DNA from: Lysobacterales bacterium
GTDB taxonomy: Bacteria; Pseudomonadota; Gammaproteobacteria; Xanthomonadales; SZUA-36
Direction: 5' to 3'
Length of the DNA stretch: 33,275 nucleotides
Assembly (NCBI GenBank): GCA_013213875.1
Contig: JABSSV010000369.1
Location: forward strand, 1 to 33,275
Below are positions 1 to 7,876 of the stretch, one piece after another. The notes below the pieces were generated by a model. The model was not told the DNA's origin. It ran no database searches and saw only the letters and a list, made by a program, of their open reading frames with translations. The position numbers and the translations under genes are program-made. How positions within the stretch are numbered: position 1 is the first letter of the stretch; every line of letters begins with the position of its first letter.

Positions 1-981
1 CGGTGCCAACAACTCTCCGGCGAGGATATTGGGCAGCGCGATAAACGGACTTTTCACCAGCTGCAGACGGCTGGCCAGCCAGTGCGTGCTCTCTGCCAGG
101 CGATAGACCACCACCATGGGACGATTAACCAGCAGGCACTCCAGCGTAGCGGTACCGGAGGCGACCAGGCATAGGTCACTGGCGGCCATGATCTCCAGCG
201 CCCGGCCGATGATCACGGTGCACTTCAGCGCCGGCCTGGCGGCCAGCGCCTGACGAAACAGTTCGCCGGTCTGTGCATCCGCCAGCGCCGCTACAAACTG
301 CAGGTCGGGATGGGTTTTTTGCAGCCGCTGTGCAGCCGCGAGCAGGGGCTCCGCCAGGCGGCTGACTTCCCCCTGGCGACTGCCGGGCAGCAAAGCCACG
401 GTGCGCTGTTGAGGATTGAGTGCCAGCGCCTCGCGGGCATGATCAGCCGGCGGGTCGGTGTCGATCACATCCGCCATGGGATGGCCTGTGTACTCGGCGC
501 GGACGCCCTGATCGGCGTAAAAAGCCGGTTCGAAAGGAAACAGACACAACACCAGATCCGCACTGCGTCTAATCTTGGCCGCCCGCCCCTGGCGCCAAGC
601 CCAAACGGTAGGGCTGACATAGTGCACGGTAGGGATGCCGGCATCGCGGGCGCGCCGCTCATTCCCAAGATTGAAGTCCGGCGCATCGATACCGATCAGA
701 AGATCCGGATGCTCAGCCAACAGGCGCTTGAACAGGGCCCGTCGCAGGCGCAGCAACCGCGGCAGATGGCGCAGCACCTCAACCAGGCCCATGACAGACA
801 GTTCCTTTCGGTCCCACCAGCTCTCAAAGCCGGCAGCCCGCATCTGATCGCCGCCGATACCGCAGAAGCGCGCATGGGGATAGTGCTGACGCAGGGCGCT
901 GATGAGCTTGCCACCGAGTTGGTCTCCGGACGCTTCGCCGGCGACCAGGGCGATGGTCAGAGGGCGGGTGTCGGTTGCCAT
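1..981 (-). CDS. lpxB: Lipid-A-disaccharide synthase LpxB (3' end cut by window)
   Basis: LpxB is a GT19-family inner-membrane-associated glycosyltransferase. It joins UDP-2,3-diacylglucosamine to lipid X to make the lipid A disaccharide. The frame is open from an ATG at 981 to the window edge, 327 codons, so roughly the last 50-60 residues of the usual ~380 are missing. Reading down from the ATG gives MATDTRPLTIALVAGEASGD, the family's N-terminal GEASGD motif, followed by a GGD segment (CGIGGDQM). Near the edge is ALPNILAGELLAP, matching the conserved (S)LPN...E loop. The ATG lies 3 bases beyond the lpxA stop, as expected for the lpxA-lpxB pair. The identification is firm. Confidence 0.95.
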   Translation of the reverse strand, partial: MATDTRPLTIALVAGEASGDQLGGKLISALRQHYPHARFCGIGGDQMRAAGFESWWDRKELSVMGLVEVLRHLPRLLRLRRALFKRLLAEHPDLLIGIDAPDFNLGNERRARDAGIPTVHYVSPTVWAWRQGRAAKIRRSADLVLCLFPFEPAFYADQGVRAEYTGHPMADVIDTDPPADHAREALALNPQQRTVALLPGSRQGEVSRLAEPLLAAAQRLQKTHPDLQFVAALADAQTGELFRQALAARPALKCTVIIGRALEIMAASDLCLVASGTATLECLLVNRPMVVVYRLAESTHWLASRLQLVKSPFIALPNILAGELLAP

Positions 982-984
982 GAT

Positions 985-1761
985 CTAGCGAATAATGGAG
1001 CGATCCGCCTGGTCAATAAAGTCCACCATCATCTGCAACTCCTCCGCATTCGCGGCCATGGATTCAATTTCGTTGCGCGCTTTCTCCAGCGTGTAACCGG
1101 AGCGGTAGAGGATGCGATAGGCGCGGCGGACGTTCTGTATCTGTTCCGGCGTGTAACCCCGGCGACGCAGGCCTTCGCTGTTGATGCCCCGCGGCCGTGA
1201 TTTGTCCGGCGAGACGGTCACGTAGGGCGGTACGCTGCGGTTGACCAGGCTGGAGAAGGAGATAAAGGAATGGGCGCCGATGTCGCAGAACTGGTGGATT
1301 TGGGCGAAACCGCTGAGGATGGCCCAGTCGCCAATGGTAACGTGACCGGCCAGACTGGCGTTGTTGCCCATGATGATGTGATCGCCCAGATGACAATCGT
1401 GGGCGATGTGCACGTAGGCCATGATCCAGTTGTCATTGCCAATACGGGTAACACCACCGTCCTGAATGGTGCCCCGGTTCAGCGTGCAGAACTCGCGAAT
1501 CGTATTGTTGTCGCCGATCACCAGTTCCGTGTCTTCGCCGTCGTACTTCTTATCCTGCGGTACTTCGCCGATGGAGTTGAACTGAAAGATCTGGTTACCG
1601 GAACCGATGGTGGTGCGTCCGTTGATGATCACATGCGGTCCGATTCGGCTGCCGGCCCCGATCGTGACCCTGGGTCCAATCATGGACCAGGGGCCAATCT
1701 CCACGTCATCGGCCAACTGGGCAGCGGGATCAACGATAGCTGTCGGGTGAATATGGCTCAT
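985..1761 (-). CDS. lpxA: UDP-N-acetylglucosamine acyltransferase LpxA
   Basis: LpxA is the first enzyme of lipid A synthesis. It transfers a 3-hydroxyacyl chain from ACP to UDP-GlcNAc in the cytoplasm. The protein is 258 residues (E. coli 262) and starts MSHIHPTAIV. It is built of hexapeptide repeats forming a left-handed beta helix. The catalytic His is H121 in HIAHDCHLGD, matching E. coli H125, and a C-terminal helical part contains EGLRRRGYTPEQI. The ATG shares one base with the fabZ stop (TGATG), which fixes the start; longer upstream reading in this frame is fabZ overlap. The residue aligned with the E. coli acyl-chain ruler Gly173 is Phe169, so the acyl chain used may be shorter than C14 (see findings). 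Confidence 0.96.
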   Translation of the reverse strand: MSHIHPTAIVDPAAQLADDVEIGPWSMIGPRVTIGAGSRIGPHVIINGRTTIGSGNQIFQFNSIGEVPQDKKYDGEDTELVIGDNNTIREFCTLNRGTIQDGGVTRIGNDNWIMAYVHIAHDCHLGDHIIMGNNASLAGHVTIGDWAILSGFAQIHQFCDIGAHSFISFSSLVNRSVPPYVTVSPDKSRPRGINSEGLRRRGYTPEQIQNVRRAYRILYRSGYTLEKARNEIESMAANAEELQMMVDFIDQADRSIIR

Positions 1762-2234
1762 CAGCGTTTCCCCGCGCACACAATCTGACAGGAAGCGGCC
1801 CGCTGGCCGTCGACCTCGGCACGGCAGTCGAAAAAGCCCATGCTGCGGCGGCGCCCGGTTTCGTTGACGGTCATGACCAGCTGGTCGCCGGGGACTACGG
1901 GCTTGCTGAAGCGCGCGTTGTCCACTTTGGCCAGATAGTAGAGATTGCCGCCCATGGCGCCATTGGCCAGCAGGGCACCAAGAATACCGGCGCACTGGGC
2001 CATGGCCTCAACGATCATCACGCCAGGCATGACCGGTGAGCCGGGAAAATGTCCCTGAAAGAAATGTTCGTTGAAAGTGACGTTCTTGATGGCCGTGATC
2101 GTGGGCGGCTCCTGCTGCCAGTCCAGCACCCGGTCTACCAGTAGAAACGGATAGCGGTGTGGAATCAGTGTTTCGATGGTTTCGATGGCCACGGGCCCAT
2201 TCATCTGAGCCACGCTCCGGTTTTCCTCGTTCAT
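1761..2234 (-). CDS. fabZ: 3-hydroxyacyl-ACP dehydratase FabZ
   Basis: FabZ dehydrates 3-hydroxyacyl-ACP in fatty acid elongation and competes with LpxA and LpxD for the same substrate. The protein is 157 residues with a single hotdog fold. It carries the family motifs IPHRYPFLLVDR (about residues 24-35) and GHFPGSPVMPGVMIVEAMAQ (61-80), with catalytic His62 and Glu76. The start was chosen at the ATG that overlaps the lpxD TGA by four bases (ATGA), typical of translational coupling. A start further upstream would lie inside lpxD, and a later Met11 is also possible. The placement between lpxD and lpxA is the classical arrangement. Confidence 0.96.
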   Translation of the reverse strand: MNEENRSVAQMNGPVAIETIETLIPHRYPFLLVDRVLDWQQEPPTITAIKNVTFNEHFFQGHFPGSPVMPGVMIVEAMAQCAGILGALLANGAMGGNLYYLAKVDNARFSKPVVPGDQLVMTVNETGRRRSMGFFDCRAEVDGQRAASCQIVCAGKR

Positions 2235-3268
2235 TCTTCTTTCCCCGATGCCGGGCGGCGCGCCCGGAGCTTCTTTAAAGTCACGCCGAGGCGGCGCAGA
2301 TGTCCCAGGGTCTTCTGCCATTCGCGCATGGGTTGCGCGGGAATGCCTGAGGACCAGACCGTACCGGGCTCGCTAATGGATTTCTTAACCATGGTCATGG
2401 CTGAGACCGTAACGCCATCGGCGATTTCAATATGACCGTGCGCTCCGGCGCGACCGGCAAACAGACAGTTTTTGCCGATGCGCGTGCTACCGGCGATGCC
2501 GGTGAAGGCGGCCATGGCCGTATGCGCGCCGATATGACAGTTGTGACCAATCTGGCAAAGGTTGTCGATCCGTACGTCTTCCTCCAGCACCGTGTCACCG
2601 ATGGCACCCCGGTCAATACAGCTATTGGCACCAATTTCGCAGTCATCGCCAATGCGAACGCTGCCCAGCTGGGGCACCTTTTCCCAGTGACTGCCGGCGT
2701 GGGCGATGCCAAAACCATCGGCGCCGATCACAGCCCCCGGATGGATCAGCACCCGCTTCCCAAGTCGCACGCCGTCACCCAGGCTGACCCGTGCAATAAG
2801 ACGGCAGCCCTCACCAAGGTGGACGTCGCTGGCCAGCACGCAGCCGGGCCCCACGGACACGCCGGCCTCCAGCACGCAGTCCGGTCCGATATAGGCGCCA
2901 GCACCAATAGCAACGCCGGAAGCAAGCGTCGCTGAGGGGTGTATCACAGCGCTGGCATGACGCCCCGGTGGTGTCGCTGGACGGGTGTCGAACAGGGCGG
3001 CAATGCGCGCGTAGGCGAGATAGGGCTGCCGGGCGATGAGATGGTTGCCCGGGCAGTCCGCGCTGTCGGCCTCGGACACAATAATCACGCCGGCACGGCA
3101 ATCAGCGAGCTGGTTACGGTAGGCGGGATTGGAAAGAAAGCCCACCGCATCCGGGCCGGCTTCTGCCAGCGTGCCTACGCAGTTGACGCGATGCTCGCCA
3201 TCGCCAACCAGCGTCAGCGCAAAGCGATCCGCCAGCTCCGCCAGCGTATAAAATTCAGAAGGGTTCAT
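2231..3268 (-). CDS. lpxD: UDP-3-O-acyl-glucosamine N-acyltransferase LpxD
   Basis: LpxD adds the second, N-linked 3-hydroxyacyl chain to UDP-3-O-acylglucosamine, the third committed step of lipid A synthesis. The protein is 345 residues (E. coli 341). An N-terminal uridine-binding domain (about 1-100, starting MNPSEFYTLAELADRF) is followed by a hexapeptide-repeat beta helix (about 105-300) and a C-terminal helix. The catalytic His is H242 in QIGHNCHIG. The start at 3268 is preceded by GAGG at 5-nt spacing. An in-frame TTG further upstream overlaps skp and lacks this site. Skp ends 16 nt before this start. Confidence 0.96.
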   Translation of the reverse strand: MNPSEFYTLAELADRFALTLVGDGEHRVNCVGTLAEAGPDAVGFLSNPAYRNQLADCRAGVIIVSEADSADCPGNHLIARQPYLAYARIAALFDTRPATPPGRHASAVIHPSATLASGVAIGAGAYIGPDCVLEAGVSVGPGCVLASDVHLGEGCRLIARVSLGDGVRLGKRVLIHPGAVIGADGFGIAHAGSHWEKVPQLGSVRIGDDCEIGANSCIDRGAIGDTVLEEDVRIDNLCQIGHNCHIGAHTAMAAFTGIAGSTRIGKNCLFAGRAGAHGHIEIADGVTVSAMTMVKKSISEPGTVWSSGIPAQPMREWQKTLGHLRRLGVTLKKLRARRPASGKEE

Positions 3269-3284
3269 GGCCGCCTCGACAGGG

Positions 3285-3830
3285 TCAGGGTTGTTCCTGC
3301 TCAAGCTGGTCGGCGTCGAATTCTTCCTGCAGACGCTGCAGGATCAGGTCGGTGATATCCAGTGCCTCGTCGGCGTAGACCACCGGGCTGGATAGGACCA
3401 AATCGTAGCCATAGCGCTTGGCGATCTGTTGCACTGCAATATTGATCTGATCTTCCAGCCGTTGCACCTCTTCCGTGCGCCGGAAGGAAAGTTCGTCGCG
3501 TAGATCTTCGCGCTGGCGGTTGATGCGGCGCTGGTTCTCCCGGATGGTCCGCTCCAATCGCCCCCGGTCCTCGCTGCTCAGGTCACCGGACTGCAGGCGC
3601 TGTTCCAGAGCTCTGAGTTCCGCCTCGGCAACTTCGATCACGTCGTTGCGCGGCCGAAACTCCAAATCCAGCGCATCCCGTCCCGCCACCACCTGTGGCG
3701 CATTATCGAGCACGGCCTTCATATTGACGTAGCCAATACGCGGGCTCTGACCGAGCGCTGAGTTGCTGACGAGTAAGGCCAGCAGGCACAGCAAAAATGT
3801 TGGACGGATGTTCACAAAATGATTGTACAT
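3285..3830 (-). CDS. skp: Periplasmic chaperone Skp/OmpH
   Basis: Skp is a trimeric 'jellyfish' chaperone that holds unfolded outer-membrane proteins in the periplasm for delivery to the Bam complex. The ATG start gives 181 residues. There is a hydrophobic signal segment (FLLCLLALLVSNSALG, about residues 12-27), then RIGYVNMKAVLDNAPQ, typical of the OmpH family's first strand. Charged coiled-coil tentacles follow (about 50-130), and the C-terminus returns to the body with YGYDLVLSSPVVYADEALDIT. No good ribosome-binding site is visible before the ATG. An in-frame TTG two codons upstream and a GTG five codons downstream are alternatives. The gene is first in the segment after the bamA terminator, so it probably has its own promoter. 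Confidence 0.9.
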   Translation of the reverse strand: MYNHFVNIRPTFLLCLLALLVSNSALGQSPRIGYVNMKAVLDNAPQVVAGRDALDLEFRPRNDVIEVAEAELRALEQRLQSGDLSSEDRGRLERTIRENQRRINRQREDLRDELSFRRTEEVQRLEDQINIAVQQIAKRYGYDLVLSSPVVYADEALDITDLILQRLQEEFDADQLEQEQP

Positions 3831-3864
3831 GAACAACGCAACTGAAGAAACGCAAAAAATATCT

Positions 3865-3885
3865 GCAATTATTGATCTAAATTGC
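3865..3885. repeat. Inverted repeat upstream of skp
   Basis: GCAATT and AATTGC form perfect 6-bp arms separated by 9 nt. They lie about 35 nt upstream of the skp start in a short AT-rich stretch. The repeat could be an operator or an untranslated-leader hairpin. I could not recognise a convincing sigma70 or sigmaE promoter around it. Confidence 0.3.
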
Positions 3886-3917
3886 TGATTTACCGCCTTC
3901 TTTATGCCGCTTAAAAC

Positions 3918-3946
3918 AAAAAAGCCCCGACAAGGCGGGGCTTTTT
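3918..3946 (-). terminator. Bidirectional rho-independent terminator after bamA
   Basis: The 6-bp GC stem GCCCCG / CGGGGC (3924-3929 and 3936-3941) has a 6-nt loop. It is flanked by an A-run on one side and a T-run on the other, so it can act on both strands. It sits about 20 nt downstream of the bamA stop and before skp, both on the minus strand. It should therefore reduce or end transcription from the rseP-bamA segment into skp-lpxD-fabZ-lpxA-lpxB. Confidence 0.88.
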
Positions 3947-3966
3947 ATCAGCGTTTTTAAGTGCGC

Positions 3967-6456
3967 TCAGAAGGTGGTGCCGAAAGAGAACTGAATCGTC
4001 TCCGTACGATCACCTTCCTTCTCAATCAGGGGGAAGGCGAAGTTCATGATGATCGGGCCAATGGGCGCCTGCCAGGTTACGGACAGACCTGCCGAGGCGC
4101 GCAAGAGGTCTGCATCGAAGGCCTCGATGTTCTCATACACGTTACCGACGTCGACAAACAGGGCGATGCGTGAGCCTGAGCCCTGGGTGAATGGCGTGGG
4201 AATCGCTAGCTCCATGCCCGCTGACACCTTGAGGTCGCCCCCGACGGCACGGCAGAAGGGGTCCTTGGGTCCGAGGGTGTTGTCGTCAAAGCCGCGGATA
4301 TCCCGGACACCACCGCCATAGAAGTGCTCATAGAAGGGCAGGCCCGTATCCAGCGCAATGACCTCTTCCTGCAGGCATTCGCTACCGGGTCGCAGCGTCG
4401 TATCCTGGGGGATGGCCTGGGAGTTCTTGTCATAGCTGTCATAGGCGTCGCCATAACCAATATCTCCATGATAGGAGAAGGTCAGGCCCCGGGTGACGGG
4501 CACATATTTGGCGTAGCGATAGGCAATCTTGTAGTACTCACGACTGGAGCCCGGCACGGACAGTTCCAGCGACAGGCGCTGGGAGGAGCCCATGGTCGGG
4601 TTCAGGAAGTGGTTGCGGCTATCTCGGGACCAGGACAGGGTCAGATCGCCGACCTTGAATTCCCGTTCGTCTGAGGACAGGACACCATCGCCGTTAAAGT
4701 CCAGCGAGTTGGACAGCGGATCACCGGCGATGGGCACGAAGTAGGTTAGGCCGCAGGGCGGCAAGCCACCGGTCAGGCCCGGGAAGCAGATGGTGTTGTC
4801 TTCGTCGTCCGGGTCCGGCACCTCGCCGTCGCGAACAAACTGGCCGATGTTGATATCGGTGGAACGCAAGCCAAAGCCTGCACGGACGTAATCAATTTCC
4901 GTGAGCGGCGCACCGAAGGATATGCCGGCCGCGGCCTCGCTACTGGTAAAGGTTGAAATGTTCGCCGCGGCCCGGTTGAACTCCGAGTAGCGGGCATAGA
5001 ATCCGCGACTGACGCCATCATCGGTCCAGTAGGGATCGTCGTAGCTGAAGTTAAAGCTGCTAATAATGTCACTGGAAGAAACGGAAGCGCCTACCCGGTT
5101 TCCGCTGCCCAGAAAGTTGTCCTGCTGGATTGACAGGGAGTAGATCAGACCCTGAATTTCGGAGTAACCGAGGCCGACAGAGAAACTGCCAGCGGGGCGT
5201 TCGGTCACGGACACCACGATGTCGACCTGATCGTCCGTGCCAGGCACCGGTGGTGTCTCAATCTCGACGTTCTCGAAGTAGGTTTGGCGCTGCAGGCGCA
5301 GTTTCGAACGGTCAATGGCTGCCTGCGAGAACCAGGCCCCTTCCATCTGTCGCATTTCGCGACGCAATACCTCGTCCTTCGTGCCCGTATTGCCCACGAA
5401 CTGGATGCGGCGGATGTAGACGCGCTTACCGGGATCGACGTAGTAGTTGATGTCCACGGTCAGGTTTTCCCGATCGATTTGCGGGATCGGATTGACGTTG
5501 GCAAAGGCATAGCCAACGTTGGAGAGCAGGGCGGTAATGTTCTCCACGCTCTGTTCCATTTCCTTGCGGGAAAACACTTCGCCCTCATCGGTCATGATCA
5601 GGCGACGCAGCGTCGCTTCATCAATCACAAGATCGCCGGTGATCTGGATATCGTTGAGGTTGAACAGTTCGCCCTCGGTCACGTTGGCGGTAATAAAGAT
5701 ATCGCGCTTGTCCGGGCTGATCGCAACCTGAGTGGACTCAACGTTGGCATCGATATAGCCGCGATCCTGATAATAGGAACGAATTTTCTCCAGGTCGCCG
5801 GACAGTTTTTCGCGCGTGTAGTCACCTTCCTTGGACCAGAATTTCCAGAACGGCGGCGTGCCGGACTCGAACTCCTCCTGAATCTCTTCGTCCGTGAACA
5901 GGGTATTGCCGGTAACGTTGATGTGCCGGATCTTGGCGGTCTTGCCCTCATCCACAACGATGGCGATGCGCACCCGGTTGCGGTCCAGTTCGGTGACCCG
6001 GGCATCCACGCTCACCGAGTAGCGGCCCTGACTGTAGTACTGGCCCACCAGTTCCTGCTGGATGCGATCAAGCGCCTGCGGGTCGAACACCTCGCCTTCC
6101 GTGAGCCCGATGTCGGCCAGTACGCGACGCAGATCCTCATCCTTGATGGCCTTGTTGCCGGACAGGGAGATGGTGGCGATGGCCGGACGCTCGCGCAGCA
6201 CGAGCACCAAGATGTCGCCCTCGCGCGTAAAGTCGATATCGGAAAAGAAACCGGTGCGATACAGGGCGCGAATGGAATCGCGGACGCGCGCAGAGGTCAG
6301 CGTGTCACCGGGATTCAGGGGCAGGTAGTTGAATACCGTGCCTTCAGAAATCCGCTGCAGGCCATCGACACGAATATCGGTGATCTCAAAAGGTGTCAGC
6401 GCGTGTGCCGGGCCACACAGTAGCAGGGCCAGAACGGCCAGCAGATATTTTCTCAT
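3967..6456 (-). CDS. bamA: Outer membrane protein assembly factor BamA
   Basis: BamA is the central Omp85-family subunit of the Bam complex that folds beta-barrel proteins into the outer membrane. The protein is 829 residues (E. coli 810). It has a signal peptide (MRKYLLAVLALLLCGPAHA, cleavage about residue 19), five POTRA domains (about 20-420) and a 16-stranded C-terminal barrel ending in FSFGTTF, a beta-signal with terminal Phe. The loop-6 motif is IRGF at 720-723, within VRDIRGFDDNTLGP. Unusually, residues 586-597 (D-F-N-G-D-G-V-L-S-S-D-E) are a perfect EF-hand-type Ca2+ loop. Cys pairs at 557/568 and 694/735 lie in barrel regions. The gene follows rseP by 41 nt and is closed by a terminator. 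Confidence 0.96.
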   Translation of the reverse strand: MRKYLLAVLALLLCGPAHALTPFEITDIRVDGLQRISEGTVFNYLPLNPGDTLTSARVRDSIRALYRTGFFSDIDFTREGDILVLVLRERPAIATISLSGNKAIKDEDLRRVLADIGLTEGEVFDPQALDRIQQELVGQYYSQGRYSVSVDARVTELDRNRVRIAIVVDEGKTAKIRHINVTGNTLFTDEEIQEEFESGTPPFWKFWSKEGDYTREKLSGDLEKIRSYYQDRGYIDANVESTQVAISPDKRDIFITANVTEGELFNLNDIQITGDLVIDEATLRRLIMTDEGEVFSRKEMEQSVENITALLSNVGYAFANVNPIPQIDRENLTVDINYYVDPGKRVYIRRIQFVGNTGTKDEVLRREMRQMEGAWFSQAAIDRSKLRLQRQTYFENVEIETPPVPGTDDQVDIVVSVTERPAGSFSVGLGYSEIQGLIYSLSIQQDNFLGSGNRVGASVSSSDIISSFNFSYDDPYWTDDGVSRGFYARYSEFNRAAANISTFTSSEAAAGISFGAPLTEIDYVRAGFGLRSTDINIGQFVRDGEVPDPDDEDNTICFPGLTGGLPPCGLTYFVPIAGDPLSNSLDFNGDGVLSSDEREFKVGDLTLSWSRDSRNHFLNPTMGSSQRLSLELSVPGSSREYYKIAYRYAKYVPVTRGLTFSYHGDIGYGDAYDSYDKNSQAIPQDTTLRPGSECLQEEVIALDTGLPFYEHFYGGGVRDIRGFDDNTLGPKDPFCRAVGGDLKVSAGMELAIPTPFTQGSGSRIALFVDVGNVYENIEAFDADLLRASAGLSVTWQAPIGPIIMNFAFPLIEKEGDRTETIQFSFGTTF

Positions 6457-6497
6457 TGAATGCAGGTCCAGCGTGGCCGGTTTAACGTTGCGGAATT

Positions 6498-7874
6498 CTA
6501 TCCGACCAGCCTTAAAATGTCGTTAACGATGCCCAGACTCATCAAACCGAACAGCGCAACCAGACCGATGGTCTGTCCGGTCATCTGCGTCTGTTCGGAA
6601 ACCGGGCTACCTTTCACGCATTCTATCAAGTAATAGAGCAGGTGACCTCCATCCAGTACCGGGATCGGCAGCAGATTGAGAATGCCGAGGCTGAGGCTGA
6701 TCAAACCGAGAAAGAACAGGAAGCTGGTGAGACCGGCACTGGCGGAGTCGTTGGCAAACTGGGCGATGCCGATGGGGCCGGACACATTGCGCACCGAGGC
6801 CGAGCCGGTAATCATGCGGCCGATCAGTCCGAGGGTCGCGCCACTGAGTCGTGCCATCTCCGAAAAGGCCTGGCCCACAGCCGCTACGGGGCCATACTGG
6901 AGTTCCATAAAAGTTCGATCAAAACCGGCCTGTGCCTCCGCATCCGGTGGCGCGCTGGTGATGCCGATAACGAAGCGCTGCCCAAACATGCCTTCCTTTA
7001 TCGGGCGCGGCGTGAGCCGGCGTTCAAAAACTGCACCGTCACGCTCAAGCTCCAGATCCAGGGTCTGCCCTTCCGGAGCGTGCTTGCTGACCAGAAACGG
7101 CACCCAGCTCCAATTTTCCACTGCCTCGCCATTGATGCTGACGATACGGTCACCGGCCCGGAGCCCAGCCTCCGCGGCGGCGCTGTCCGCACTTACCTCA
7201 CCAATCAGGGCGGGCAATTCCGGCCGCCAGGGCTGCAAACCCACGGCTTCGAGCGTATTTTCTTCACGAAAATCATCGCCCAGGCCGCTGAGATCCAGGC
7301 TCAGATCGCGACGAATACCGCCGGGTTGTTCCACGGTAACGCGCACCGTGTCGCGGTCCAGCGCATGGGTGATCAATGCCAGTAGAGCATGAGACCAGGT
7401 GCGGGTGCGGTCGCCATCCAGGGCGATAATCTCATCGTTATTTTCGAAGCCCGCTTCGGCCGCAATGCCGGTCACCTCGCCAACCACAGGCCGGGTTTCG
7501 GGCACGCCGATCATGAACATGATCCAGAAGGCAAAGACAGCGAACACCAGGTTGAAGATCGGGCCGGCGGCAACGATGGCGATGCGCTGACCGACCGGTT
7601 TGGTATTAAAGGCCGCGTCCTGAGCCTCAGCGGGTACTGGGCCCTCACGCTCATCAAGCATTTTCACATAGCCGCCGAGCGGCAGGGCTCCGATGGCCCA
7701 GACCGTCCCGTCGCGGGCGGTTCGTGACCAGATGGCCTTGCCAAAGCCAACGGAAAATTTGAGCACCTTGACGCCACAGCGTCGTGCCACCCAGTAATGA
7801 CCGAACTCATGAAAGGTCACCAGTAGGCCCAGGGCGACGATAAGCCACCAGATTGATCCAAGTACTTCCAGCAT
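6498..7874 (-). CDS. rseP: Site-2 protease RseP
   Basis: RseP is an inner-membrane zinc metalloprotease. It makes the second cut in anti-sigma factor RseA, releasing sigmaE in the envelope stress response, and also clears signal-peptide remnants. The protein is 458 residues (E. coli 450). The first membrane segment contains the zinc site H22-E-F-G-H26. Two PDZ domains follow (about residues 115-300; the second has the GLRAGDRIVSINGE motif). A later membrane segment carries the second catalytic motif LLPIPVLDGGHLLYY. The gene starts 2 nt after the dxr stop and precedes bamA, the usual arrangement. Confidence 0.96.
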   Translation of the reverse strand: MLEVLGSIWWLIVALGLLVTFHEFGHYWVARRCGVKVLKFSVGFGKAIWSRTARDGTVWAIGALPLGGYVKMLDEREGPVPAEAQDAAFNTKPVGQRIAIVAAGPIFNLVFAVFAFWIMFMIGVPETRPVVGEVTGIAAEAGFENNDEIIALDGDRTRTWSHALLALITHALDRDTVRVTVEQPGGIRRDLSLDLSGLGDDFREENTLEAVGLQPWRPELPALIGEVSADSAAAEAGLRAGDRIVSINGEAVENWSWVPFLVSKHAPEGQTLDLELERDGAVFERRLTPRPIKEGMFGQRFVIGITSAPPDAEAQAGFDRTFMELQYGPVAAVGQAFSEMARLSGATLGLIGRMITGSASVRNVSGPIGIAQFANDSASAGLTSFLFFLGLISLSLGILNLLPIPVLDGGHLLYYLIECVKGSPVSEQTQMTGQTIGLVALFGLMSLGIVNDILRLVG

Positions 7875-7876
7875 AG

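Noticed and set aside
5284..6423. Open frame of 379 codons on the plus strand
   Set aside because: Antisense to the POTRA-coding part of bamA; no recognisable domain and no ribosome-binding site.
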